From assembly GCA_040901765.1 (NCBI GenBank), contig JBBDYG010000108.1, forward strand, positions 9,733 through 73,732: a stretch of DNA of 64,000 bases, read 5' to 3'. The notes beneath the pieces are model-generated. The model was not told where the DNA came from, searched no databases, and saw nothing but the letters and a program-made list of their open reading frames with translations. This document shows, piece after piece, positions 1 to 8,403 of this stretch. A program made the translations under genes and the position numbers. The stretch's first letter is position 1. The number at the start of each line of letters is the position of its first letter. This stretch comes from JBBDYG01 sp040901765. GTDB lineage: Bacteria > Planctomycetota > Planctomycetia > Pirellulales > Lacipirellulaceae.

Positions 1-534
1 TTCGCCCTCCTGAAGAACGAGCACCTGTCCGACAGAGAGCCGCGACATTTCACGAAGCTCGGCGCCATCCTTACTCCAGCGGACGCCGCGAGTTCGGGTA
101 AGAGTTGCCACATCGGCGGGCTTGCTCACCTCCTGGTTGCTCGAATCTATTGCGAGGACGGCAGGCTCGGGCGCCGCGGCGTCGGCGATTTGCTTCGATC
201 CCGCATTCGTCCACAGCAACATGCCGGCGGTCAGCGCCACAAGAACCGCGGCCGCCAGCGACATGATGCCTAGCCAACTGCGCCCGGTTTTCGCATTCGC
301 AACCGAAGGGGCGATGCCGGCCAGCGCCGCGAGCTGCGCATCGGAAATTGAATCGGCACTCCACCAGCGGATGCTGGTCACGTCGGCAATTGTCTCGACA
401 TAAAGCTGCTGGGCGGCAGGATTATCGCGCAGCAATTCCGTCAACTCGCGCCGCTCCTCGTCGGAGAGTTCTCCGTCCAACTGGGAGGTCACCAGTTGGT
501 GGAGTTTGTCGAATTCGGGCGAGTCGGGTTCCAT
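1..534 (-). CDS. FecR-like anti-sigma factor, 3' part cut by window edge
   Basis: Reading the minus strand from 534 gives an open frame running off the window at base 1 (178 residues visible). The N-terminus carries the short acidic LDGELSDEERRELTELL stretch typical of planctomycete anti-sigma/FecR proteins. One membrane segment follows (roughly residues 78-97, WLGIMSLAAAVLVALTAGM). The start of a periplasmic FecR-like part comes next (VATLTRTRGVRW, then LSVGQVLVLQEGE). In planctomycetes such proteins often continue into a LamG domain, which would lie outside the window. The ATG at 532-534 shares its A with the TGA of the upstream sigma factor gene (TGATG), so the two are translationally coupled. 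Family knowledge: the cytoplasmic N-terminus holds the sigma factor inactive. The start is firm; the C-terminal domain is unknown. Confidence 0.8.
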   Translation of the reverse strand, partial: MEPDSPEFDKLHQLVTSQLDGELSDEERRELTELLRDNPAAQQLYVETIADVTSIRWWSADSISDAQLAALAGIAPSVANAKTGRSWLGIMSLAAAVLVALTAGMLLWTNAGSKQIADAAAPEPAVLAIDSSNQEVSKPADVATLTRTRGVRWSKDGAELREMSRLSVGQVLVLQEGE

Positions 535-1058
535 CACGTCGCATGCTCCATTTTCATTCGTCGCTCCACGCACGCCCGCAGAGAGGCACGAATTCGCTGC
601 AGCGCCTTGTACACTGAGGGGCCGGTTCGGTCCAAGCTCTTGGCCACTTCCTTCACCCGCGCCCCGGGGGCGTAGCATTGTGCCAGCAACTCTCGGCTAT
701 GCACGGTAAGCTCCTGCATGCAATCGCCAAGCGCCCGATGACGGGTCTCCGCCAACGGAATCAGTGCTTCCTGGCGTTCGGCAATCGACTGCAATAGGGC
801 GTCGTCGAAGATCAACTGGTTTCTCGCTGCTCGCTTCCGCCAAGTGAGCACCTGGAAGTAGGCAACGCGAATGGCCCAGGCGGCGAAGTTCGTGCCGGGA
901 TCGAATTGGGCAAAATCGCGCCACAGGCGAACGTTCGTCTCCTGAAAAATTTCGTCGGCATCGGCCCAATTCGGGACGAGGCTTAAAATGTAGGCGTAAA
1001 TCCGCCGCTCGTGACTCGCGAGCAGGCGAACGAAGTTTTCTTTGTCGCTATCGAGCAT
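534..1058 (-). CDS. ECF RNA polymerase sigma factor, Rhodopirellula/Verrucomicrobium type
   Basis: 174 residues, the usual length for an ECF sigma factor. Region 2 is visible at about residues 10-80: a long helix, then DADEIFQETNVRLWR, which corresponds to the DIxQETFLRLW core of sigma region 2.2. WAIRVAYFQVLTWRKR follows as the 2.4 DNA-contact helix. Region 4 (about 110-165) contains CMQELTVHSRELLAQCY and a helix-turn-helix, VKEVAKSLDRTGPSVYKAL. It directs polymerase to a small regulon and is expected to be held by the membrane anti-sigma encoded immediately downstream (one-base overlap). The ATG at 1058 lacks a strong ribosome site. The neighbouring LamG/PEP-CTERM genes on the other strand are plausible targets by context only. 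Confidence 0.93.
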   Translation of the reverse strand: MLDSDKENFVRLLASHERRIYAYILSLVPNWADADEIFQETNVRLWRDFAQFDPGTNFAAWAIRVAYFQVLTWRKRAARNQLIFDDALLQSIAERQEALIPLAETRHRALGDCMQELTVHSRELLAQCYAPGARVKEVAKSLDRTGPSVYKALQRIRASLRACVERRMKMEHAT

Positions 1059-1415
1059 CGCTAACTCAGACCGGTAAGGTGATGCTCACGCCCAGGCGGC
1101 ATGACTGCGGAGGATGGCAACTCCAACCAGTTACCATGCGATTAACCCCGAATTGTGCCCGTACATAACGGCGCACAACGGCGATTGTGGACACACTTTG
1201 GCGGATTTCCCGCCTGCCGGACAAGCACCCGGGGGCGGCGTCAAGGGAATCTCAGAAATTTGTCCACAAATTGAAAATCCGCGCCTTAACTCTATACGGC
1301 TGCGCCGTCGGGGTGGGGCTCCCTGCTGGTGATTGAGGGGCAGAGTCAGCCGGCATGGGGGGGCGGAACGTACTCGTCAGGTTTATTTCCAATCTATTTC
1401 TCGGAGGGGGATCTA
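1059..1415. other. Divergent intergenic region between sigma factor and LamG genes
   Basis: 357 bases without a credible gene; the only open frame across it has no coding character. It holds the promoter and palindrome listed separately, plus a second partial copy of the palindrome's core (TTGTGGACA at 1185-1193). A strong ribosome site, GGAGGGGG at 1403-1410, sits just before the ATG at 1416. Confidence 0.6.
1257..1298 (+). promoter_or_regulatory. Sigma70-like promoter with a 16-bp palindromic operator over its -35 box
   Basis: TTGAAA (1271-1276), a 16-bp spacer and TATACG (1293-1298) make a sigma70-like promoter reading towards the LamG gene. The palindrome AATTTGT-CC-ACAAATT (1257-1272, perfect 7-bp arms) ends inside the -35 box. 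The nine-base core TTGTGGACA recurs at 1185-1193, about 75 bp upstream centre to centre. This is the geometry of a repressor or activator site; the binding protein is not known. Confidence 0.45.
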
Positions 1416-2423
1416 ATGAGTCGCATCGGGAATCTTCAATTATCGGCAGTTATCCTGGCCTTGGCGCCGGGACTACCCGCGTTCGCCGGGTCGTATAGCG
1501 CAGCGGTCTTGCTGGACAACCCGGTCGCCTATTACCGGCTCGACGAAACGACTGGCGCCACGGCGTCCAACCTCGGAACCGGGGCCGGAATCAATGGCAC
1601 GTACGTCAATATTCCAGGAGTCACCGTGAACAACATGAGCAATTACGGTCAGCCCGGGCCACGCCCCGCGGCCTTTCCCGGATTTGAAAGCGGCAACAAT
1701 TCAGCGTTCTTCGACCCGGAAAACGGCTCCGTGGCCGCCAGTACAACTTTCCCGCGGGTGGAAGTCGTCGCTCCGAACAATCCGCTAACAATCACAGGCG
1801 CTTTGACGCTCGAAGCCTGGATCAAACGGTCCGCCCAGGCCGTGGACGGTGGCAATAATGAAGGCATCGTCGGCCGGTTCCGACAGGATCAAGACCCGGT
1901 GACGGCTGGACTTCAACAGGCCCGCTCCTACGTTTTGTATTTTGATTCCACTACGAACCCAGATAATTCAACTGGAACACCGGGTATCGGCTTCGCGCTG
2001 AGCTCCTCGGGCACGTTTCAGAGTGCCAACAACTACGAATTTGCCGCTGACATCCCCGAGGGAAAATGGACGCACGTCGCAGCAGTTTTCGATCCCGGCC
2101 GCCGAGTAGAAGTGTATGTCAATGGCCTCTCGATCGGTGAGCTAATCGACGACGACGTCGTCGACACCGCTGCCGACATCCAGATACTTTCGGATCCGCT
2201 GTTTTCTGGACTCGCAGACTTCTGGATTGGCCAACAGTTCACGGGCGCCGATGAGTGGACATTTGAAGGAAACATTGATGAAGTGGCCGTCTATGCTAGT
2301 GCGCTAAGTGACGCACAGATTCTAAATCACTTTCAAGCTGCTCAAGTGCCCGAACCCAAATCTTGGCAGTTGGCGTTGCTCGTTGGCGCAACCGTTTGGT
2401 TAGGACGCCGGAAGCGAGCGTAG
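1416..2423 (+). CDS. LamG-domain PEP-CTERM exported protein
   Basis: 335 residues from the ATG at 1416, chosen over the upstream in-frame start because of the GGAGGGGG ribosome site and because it gives a proper signal peptide (MSRIGNLQLSAVILALAPG..AFAG). The mature part opens with YSAAVLLDNPVAYYRLDE, the planctomycete LamG signature. A concanavalin/LamG fold follows (LTLEAWIKR, GIVGRFRQ, WTHVAAVFDPGRRVEVYVNG, LWIGQQF-like strands, IDEVAVY). The C-terminus is a PEP-CTERM sorting signal: VPEP, a hydrophobic helix, then GRRKRA. The protein should be exported by Sec and processed by an exosortase encoded elsewhere. It is a paralogue of both halves of the next gene. Binding target unknown; LamG domains usually bind carbohydrate or protein. 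Confidence 0.9.
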   Translation: MSRIGNLQLSAVILALAPGLPAFAGSYSAAVLLDNPVAYYRLDETTGATASNLGTGAGINGTYVNIPGVTVNNMSNYGQPGPRPAAFPGFESGNNSAFFDPENGSVAASTTFPRVEVVAPNNPLTITGALTLEAWIKRSAQAVDGGNNEGIVGRFRQDQDPVTAGLQQARSYVLYFDSTTNPDNSTGTPGIGFALSSSGTFQSANNYEFAADIPEGKWTHVAAVFDPGRRVEVYVNGLSIGELIDDDVVDTAADIQILSDPLFSGLADFWIGQQFTGADEWTFEGNIDEVAVYASALSDAQILNHFQAAQVPEPKSWQLALLVGATVWLGRRKRA

Positions 2424-2466
2424 CCATCAACGGCAGATAAAGGATTATTTCACAGTTTAGGAGCGA

Positions 2467-5400
2467 ATGATGACGAACCACGGTCGCCCACTTGTCGGTG
2501 CGGTTCTTGTACTGGCCGGGCTGGCTAACTCATCGGCGGTTGCCGGTCCCTATAGCGACGCGGTGCTCGCCGACAATCCGATTGCATATTACCGGCTGGA
2601 TGAAACGGTGCTCAATCCCGGCGCGGACAATGTCGGCACGGCGGGAGCGGCGATTGACGGCACTTTCGTCAATCTCGGCACAGGCCCCGCGCCGCCTAGC
2701 ATCGGCCAGCTCGGTCCTCGTTTGGGGGACAACGCCGGGCCTTACCTGATCGACGGCTTCGAGGCGAACAATCGCTCCGTGCAACTCACCCCGACCGTGG
2801 GTTCGACGGCGACCGGCGACACGTTTCCGCGCGTTCAGGTGGCGGTATCCGATGATTCGGCGACCAGCCCGTTAGCATTGACGGGGGCATTTACACTGGA
2901 GGCGTGGATCAGGCACACGGGCGACACCGTGGATACAGGCAACAACGAAGGCATCGTCGGCCGGTACCGCCAGAACCAAAACGGCGCCGCCCGTTCCTAC
3001 GTGCTTTATTACGACTCGACGGCCGAGGATCCGAACGGTTCGGGTGTGGGGTTAGGCATGGCGGTTAGCTCCGATGGAAACTTTGTCGCGGCCAATTCCA
3101 TCGAGTTCAAAGGCCCGATCAACACCGGTGAGTGGGCGCACGTCGCCGCTGTTTTTGAGCCGGGCGTACGGATGGAGCTCTATGTGAATGGCGTGTCAAT
3201 CGGCGAAGTTTCCGGAGTATTGAGCGATCCGCTGTATTCGGGCGAAGGCGACTTATGGATTGGTCAGCAGTTCACCGGCGCCGATGAATGGAGCTTTCAA
3301 GGAAATATCGACGAAGTCGCCGTCTACAACACAGCGCTGACCGACGTGCAAATTTCCAATCACTTTGCGGCTGCTACTGGCTCCACCCCCATCTTCTTCT
3401 CATGGGACCAGAACAGCTCGGGAGATTGGAACGCGGCCACCAACTGGACGCTCGACACAACTCCTAACTCGAACCAGCACACGGCGGTGTTCGGCGGCGC
3501 GACGACTTCGCCTCGCGTGGTTTACAACAACGCGGCCATCACCGTGAAAGGAATTCGGTTTGCCAGCGCGAACCAGTATGCGATCGCGGGAACCGGCACG
3601 ATCACCTTGTCGGCTGCTAGCGGCAACGCCACCGTGGAAGTTGTGCAAGGCGCGCATGAGGTGCAGGCGGCGGTCACACTCGGCAGCAACACCGATGTGA
3701 ATGCTTCCGGCGGAAGCGTGGACTTCAACAACGTGCTAAACATTGGCACGCAGACGCTTAACATTCAGTCGGGGCGAGCGAATGTTAATCACAGCGTCGT
3801 CGCCGGGGTCGGTGGAGCGGTGATCAATGCCGGTACGCTCGGCACCGCCGGCCAAACATCGTTGAGCGGAAATCTCACCAGCACCGGCACCCTCGACATC
3901 GACCTTGGTGGCACCGGCACCGACGAGTTCGACGCTTTCGTGGTCAGCGGCACCGCTACCTTGTCGGGATTTCTCGATGCCGAACTTGTGAACGGCTTCG
4001 TGCTGGGCGGAAGCGAATCGTTCACCGTGCTCACCGCTGGCTTGCTGGTGAACAATGGCATCGCACTGACTGGTTCCGCGGCGAACATGCTCAGCCTCAT
4101 AGTGGTGGGAAACAGCCTCGTTTTGGAAGCTTCCCTGGGAGTGATCGGCGATTACAACGGAGACGGAACGGTGAACGCAGCCGACTACACAATTTGGCGT
4201 GACACGCTTGGTTCGACAACTGACCTACGGGCCAACGGTAATGCGACGGGTGCGAGCGCCACGTTGATCGACCAGGCCGATTATGTCACTTGGCAGGCAA
4301 ACTTCGGCGCCTCCGGCGCGGGGAGCGGGACGTCGGCCATTCCCGAGCCTTCCACTTTGGCAATGTTGGCGATCGCCGTCCCCTTGTGGATCCGCTCTCG
4401 ACGCTTAATTCCGGTCGGAAAGCGAGCGCTTGCGTTAGCCGGATTGATGCTGGGGTGGTCGATTTCGACCGTTGCAGTTGCCGGACCCTATAGCGATGCA
4501 GTCGCCGGCGACAATCCGTTAGTCTACTACCGGCTCGATGAAACGTCCGGTGCCTTCATTGCGGAGAACGACGGCACAGGCGGATTTGCGCTGGACGGTT
4601 TTTACAACCAGTTTACCGAAGTCAGCGGGCCCCGTAGCATCGGCGGAGCCGGTCCTCGGCCGGGAGACATAGCGGGTGGTTATCTCATCGACGGGTTTGA
4701 AGCGGACAATCGCGCGCCCCATTGGGGGCCGGCGCCATCGGACTACACGCGAATACAAGTGGACGATACCGACGCGCTCGACATCACCACCACCGGTCTT
4801 ACCCTTGAGGCCTGGGTTAATCGCGACGCGCAGACCGACGCCGGCGGCAATGAAGGAATCATCACTAAATACGCCAACTTCACGGGAACTTTGGCGCAGC
4901 GATCTTACAATCTTTATTACGACCCCACGCCGGGAGTAATCGGTTTCGCGCTCAGCACCAACGGCGCGAATCAGACCGCTTTCACCCTACAGACCACCAC
5001 GAACATTCCGTTAGGCGAATGGGTCCACGTTGCGGCGACCTACGTTCCCGGAGCGAGCTTGACCATCTACTTCAACGGTCAAGAAGCCGCCACGCGTACC
5101 CTCACGGCAACGGAATCGACGATCCACGTCGGCACGGCTCCATTGTGGATCGGGCAGCAATTCAACACCTCGCCAGCAGCAACGTTTGAGGGACGCATCG
5201 ACGAAGCGGCGATCTACGATCGCGCGCTTGACCCAAGCGAAATTCTCGGACATTTTCAGGCGGCGACCGGCGCGTTTGTCGGCACGTTCGTTTGGAATGT
5301 GAACGGTTCGGGCGACTGGAACGCCACTGGAAATTGGAACCCGGCCAGCGTGCCGAACACGAACCAGGTGACGGTCAGTTTCGGTAGTGCAATTACCACG

Positions 5401-6126
5401 CCGCAAACTGTGTTCACCGAGACCGACGTGACGGCCAAGAACATACAGTTCAACAACGCGAACAAGTACGCTATTGCAGGCATCGGAGATGTTGTGTTGG
5501 ACGCCGATTCTGGCAGCGCTTCAATCTCCGTTACTCAGGGAAACCACGAGTTTCAGGCACCGGTTCGCTTGGCTGCCGACACGAACGTCAATGTTGCGGC
5601 TGGGAGCTTGAGCTTCAACAACGTGCTCGACCTGGATGGAAACACGCTCGACATCCAATCCGGCACGGTAAACATTCGGCACAGCGTGATCCCGGGCGCG
5701 GGCGGCATGATCAGTAGTGCGGGAACGCTCGCCGGCGAAGGCGCGATGGCGATTGGCGGCGACCTGGCCAGCACCGGCGTGCTGGAGTTCGACATCGCCG
5801 GTTCCGGGGCGGGCCAGTACGACTCGTTTATCGTCGACGGCACAGCGACGTTGTCCGGATCGATCGCCGCCAATTTTGCCGACGACTACCGACCCGCGGT
5901 CGGCGACACGTTCACGTTGCTGACGGCCGGAACATTGATCGACAACGGCGTCGTCCTCACGGGTCCACTCGCCAATTTCATGCAGATGAGTGTGGTTGGC
6001 GACAGCCTGGTGATGCAGGCGGTGGCGATCCCAGAACCTGGGACGTTGGCGTTGTTGTTTGTCGCGGCTACGTTGTTGATTACCACAACGACACGAAGGA
6101 CACAACGAAGGCAGAGAAGCGCCTGA
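2467..6126 (+). CDS. Double LamG / beta-helix / PEP-CTERM protein, apparent in-frame fusion of two genes
   Basis: 1219 residues; AGGAG at 2459-2463 fits the ATG at 2470 slightly better than that at 2467. Half one: signal peptide, LamG (about 30-295), a repetitive beta-strand region opening WDQNSSGDWNAATNW (autotransporter-strand type, about 300-555), a dockerin-like Ca-loop repeat (GDYNGDGTVNAADY, about 560-615), then a complete PEP-CTERM signal (IPEPSTLAMLAIAVPLW..RSRR, 625-646). Half two starts at once with a signal-peptide-like stretch (GKRALALAGLMLGWSISTVAVA), then LamG, the same beta region and a terminal PEP-CTERM (IPEPGTLALLF). An internal sorting signal plus an internal signal peptide makes no sense in one chain. 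The likely explanation is tandem duplication followed by loss of the stop/start junction near 4405-4410, where a TAA lies one frame over (4406-4408). A sequencing indel could also explain it. Confidence 0.85.
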   Translation: MMTNHGRPLVGAVLVLAGLANSSAVAGPYSDAVLADNPIAYYRLDETVLNPGADNVGTAGAAIDGTFVNLGTGPAPPSIGQLGPRLGDNAGPYLIDGFEANNRSVQLTPTVGSTATGDTFPRVQVAVSDDSATSPLALTGAFTLEAWIRHTGDTVDTGNNEGIVGRYRQNQNGAARSYVLYYDSTAEDPNGSGVGLGMAVSSDGNFVAANSIEFKGPINTGEWAHVAAVFEPGVRMELYVNGVSIGEVSGVLSDPLYSGEGDLWIGQQFTGADEWSFQGNIDEVAVYNTALTDVQISNHFAAATGSTPIFFSWDQNSSGDWNAATNWTLDTTPNSNQHTAVFGGATTSPRVVYNNAAITVKGIRFASANQYAIAGTGTITLSAASGNATVEVVQGAHEVQAAVTLGSNTDVNASGGSVDFNNVLNIGTQTLNIQSGRANVNHSVVAGVGGAVINAGTLGTAGQTSLSGNLTSTGTLDIDLGGTGTDEFDAFVVSGTATLSGFLDAELVNGFVLGGSESFTVLTAGLLVNNGIALTGSAANMLSLIVVGNSLVLEASLGVIGDYNGDGTVNAADYTIWRDTLGSTTDLRANGNATGASATLIDQADYVTWQANFGASGAGSGTSAIPEPSTLAMLAIAVPLWIRSRRLIPVGKRALALAGLMLGWSISTVAVAGPYSDAVAGDNPLVYYRLDETSGAFIAENDGTGGFALDGFYNQFTEVSGPRSIGGAGPRPGDIAGGYLIDGFEADNRAPHWGPAPSDYTRIQVDDTDALDITTTGLTLEAWVNRDAQTDAGGNEGIITKYANFTGTLAQRSYNLYYDPTPGVIGFALSTNGANQTAFTLQTTTNIPLGEWVHVAATYVPGASLTIYFNGQEAATRTLTATESTIHVGTAPLWIGQQFNTSPAATFEGRIDEAAIYDRALDPSEILGHFQAATGAFVGTFVWNVNGSGDWNATGNWNPASVPNTNQVTVSFGSAITTPQTVFTETDVTAKNIQFNNANKYAIAGIGDVVLDADSGSASISVTQGNHEFQAPVRLAADTNVNVAAGSLSFNNVLDLDGNTLDIQSGTVNIRHSVIPGAGGMISSAGTLAGEGAMAIGGDLASTGVLEFDIAGSGAGQYDSFIVDGTATLSGSIAANFADDYRPAVGDTFTLLTAGTLIDNGVVLTGPLANFMQMSVVGDSLVMQAVAIPEPGTLALLFVAATLLITTTTRRTQRRQRSA

Positions 6127-6176
6127 TAGCAATTGGAACCACTTCCCGATTTGCGCCCATCGTATCGTTGTGGTTA
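6080..6176. repeat. Imperfect inverted repeat overlapping the PEP-CTERM tail codons
   Basis: The arms are TTACCACAACGACACG (6080-6095) and the reverse complement of 6161-6176 (TAACCACAACGATACG); 14 of 16 positions match, with a 65-base loop. The left arm and the following ACGAAGGACACAACGAAGG lie inside the preceding gene and encode its last residues (TTTTRRTQRRQR). Such ACCACAACGA cruciform repeats are common in planctomycete intergenic DNA. Confidence 0.6.
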
Positions 6177-6202
6177 ATTCGTTCGTCGAGTACGGAGAAG
6201 AG

Positions 6203-8368
6203 ATGCCGCGTTTGGATCGTTATCAGGGATGGACTCTTGCCGTGCTGATAGTCGCGTGCGAGTTCTCAGGCGGTCGCGCCGTCGGGCAGGTGCCAATTGT
6301 CGACTTGGCGACCATCCGGCCGCAGTTCGAGAGCCATATGGAGGCGAGGCGGCTGCAAACGCAGCCCTACGGGCAGTACAAGATGCGGGCCACCGACGTT
6401 GGTCCCAGCAATTATGCGACGCTCGATGTGGCGCTTTCTCGCACGATTATGGGCGAGAACTTCGACACGTCGCTCACCGAGCAACAGCGCTCTGAGTGGA
6501 TCAGCCACATCCAGAGCTACGCCAACCCCAGCGGAACGTACAGCGACACGTTCGGACATTCGCAGTTGCATGCTAACGGCATGACGATCGGCGCGCTAGG
6601 CCCGCTAGGCGGAAAGCAACTGTATCCCGTTGGCTCGCAGTACGCGCCGTTCAACGATCCGGCCGAGGTGCCAGCATACCTTCAGAACAATATTGATTGG
6701 TCGAACCAGTGGAGCTCGTCCCATCAGTTCTGGGGCGGCCTGCACATGTATAGCCAAAGCAGCCTCGCTACTCCCGAGTGGACCGACGCCGTGTTCGATT
6801 GGCTCGATGCTCGCGTCGATCCAAACACCGGCTGGTGGATCACCGGGGACCAGCCTTCGAGCAACACGCAGGGCTTGGGTGGCGGTGCCCACATCTGGCC
6901 GATCTACGAGCATTTCGGACATGCGTTCCCCGAGCCGGAGCGGATCATCGACCGCATCCTTGGCATGCAAGTCGCCAGTGGCCGCTTCGGCGGCAATAAC
7001 AGCGGTTACATGGACCTCGACGCACTGTACGGCCTCAAGTACATGCGAACGCTCGCGCCGGCTTATCGAACGGCAGAGATCGAAGAGGCGGCGAGGGATT
7101 TCGGCACTTGGATCAATGGCAGCATTTCGGGTTTCCTGGGTGGCAACCCAACGATGCACGAAGTGTTGGCGAAGGTCGGCGCCTTCGGGCTGTTGAATCA
7201 ACTTCGCCCCGACCTCTTCCCCGACAGCACCGGCACGCAGTGGACCGACATCTTTACCGACCCCAAGCTTTATTTGACGGCGGAAGTCGAAGTTTTCAAT
7301 AATCCCGACCTGACGCCCGTCGGATTCGATCAGCCCTCGGTCTATTCCTCAACGGTAATGGCCGATGCTCCGGTCGGTTATTGGCGGATGGGGCAGACCG
7401 CCGGCCTGGGGGCGGCCGATGATTCTGGAAACGACTTGGCAGGAATTTATAACGCATTGTCGACGAGTGCTGGCCCGGGAAATCTTGGTCAGCCTGGTTT
7501 GCGCCCCGAGAACGGCTTCCCCGGATTGGCTTCCGACAATCGCGCGGCACATCTCAACGGTACGAGCAGCCATGTTAGCATTGCCGATCGCGCCGAACTC
7601 GACATCTCCGGGGCGGTGACGATGGAAGCCTGGATCAAGCTCGATGACTACCCCGTGGGCAACGGAGGAATCGTGAGCAAGTACGTCGGCGCCGGCAACC
7701 AGCGCGCCTACGAAATTTACGTGAATCGGCAGAATAACGGGATCGGTGCGTTGGGCATGATCATTTCTTCCGACGGGACATTCACCAATGCGCGCGACAT
7801 GGTGGACGACGTGGCGCTGCCGCTGGATGAATGGCTGCACGTGGTGGGAACCTTTGAGCCAAGCCAATTCATGCGACTCTACGTCAATGGCGAATTGGTT
7901 CGCGAACTAACCAATAACATTCCGAGTCAGATTTTCAGTTCCTCGGCCGATCTGTGGCTGGGCCGACAGTTTAGCGCCTCGACCGACTTCCATCTGCCGG
8001 GGTTAATCGACGAAGCCGCCGTCTATGACCGCGCGCTCACCGCAGCGGAGATCATGGAACATTATTTAGCCGCCACCGTATTGAGCGGCGACTACAACGG
8101 CGACGGCATCGTCGATCTGGCCGACTACACCGTGTGGCGCGACTCGCGGGGTCAGACTGGGGCGGGCCTCGCCGCTGATGGCGACGGCAGCGGCGCGATC
8201 GATGCCGGCGATTACGGAGTCTGGCGCGCCCGTTTCGGACAGACGAACGGCAGCGGCACATCCGCCTCCGTTCCCGAGCCTATGTCACTGGTCATGGCCG
8301 TCGTCGGAATGCTGGCAATGTATTCTCGTCGCCGCAGATTCATGAAACTATTCACTTACGGCAATTAA
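6203..8368 (+). CDS. Exported alpha-toroid + LamG + dockerin + PEP-CTERM protein
   Basis: 721 residues from the ATG at 6203 (weak GGAGAAG just upstream; this start gives the signal peptide MPRLDRYQGWTLAVLIVACEF). Residues about 30-385 have no LamG features. Motifs such as HQFWGGLHMYSQ, FDWLDARVDPNTGWW, GAHIWPIYEHFG and GYMDLDALYGLKYM suggest an alpha/alpha-toroid of the terpenoid cyclase / glycan lyase type (inference from pattern). A LamG domain follows (about 390-630; APVGYWRMGQ, VTMEAWIKLDD, LWLGRQF, IDEAAVYDRAL). Then comes a two-loop dockerin-like module (GDYNGDGIVDLADYTVWRDS..DGDGSGAIDAGDYGVWRARF) and a PEP-CTERM tail (VPEPMSLVMAVVGMLAMYSRRRR). It may be a surface enzyme acting on a polysaccharide, but no catalytic residues can be assigned. 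The gene ends 35 bases from the convergent giant gene; a T-run near 8380 has no stem. Confidence 0.85.
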   Translation: MPRLDRYQGWTLAVLIVACEFSGGRAVGQVPIVDLATIRPQFESHMEARRLQTQPYGQYKMRATDVGPSNYATLDVALSRTIMGENFDTSLTEQQRSEWISHIQSYANPSGTYSDTFGHSQLHANGMTIGALGPLGGKQLYPVGSQYAPFNDPAEVPAYLQNNIDWSNQWSSSHQFWGGLHMYSQSSLATPEWTDAVFDWLDARVDPNTGWWITGDQPSSNTQGLGGGAHIWPIYEHFGHAFPEPERIIDRILGMQVASGRFGGNNSGYMDLDALYGLKYMRTLAPAYRTAEIEEAARDFGTWINGSISGFLGGNPTMHEVLAKVGAFGLLNQLRPDLFPDSTGTQWTDIFTDPKLYLTAEVEVFNNPDLTPVGFDQPSVYSSTVMADAPVGYWRMGQTAGLGAADDSGNDLAGIYNALSTSAGPGNLGQPGLRPENGFPGLASDNRAAHLNGTSSHVSIADRAELDISGAVTMEAWIKLDDYPVGNGGIVSKYVGAGNQRAYEIYVNRQNNGIGALGMIISSDGTFTNARDMVDDVALPLDEWLHVVGTFEPSQFMRLYVNGELVRELTNNIPSQIFSSSADLWLGRQFSASTDFHLPGLIDEAAVYDRALTAAEIMEHYLAATVLSGDYNGDGIVDLADYTVWRDSRGQTGAGLAADGDGSGAIDAGDYGVWRARFGQTNGSGTSASVPEPMSLVMAVVGMLAMYSRRRRFMKLFTYGN

Positions 8369-8403
8369 GAACTCGGATTTTTTTACGGTCTGACAAAGGC
8401 ATC

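Noticed and set aside
1114..1332. 72-residue open frame in the sigma/LamG intergenic region
   Set aside because: No ribosome site, low-complexity translation, and it overlaps the promoter and palindrome.
8369..8403. T-run between convergent genes as a terminator
   Set aside because: TTTTTTT is present but no stem precedes it on either strand.
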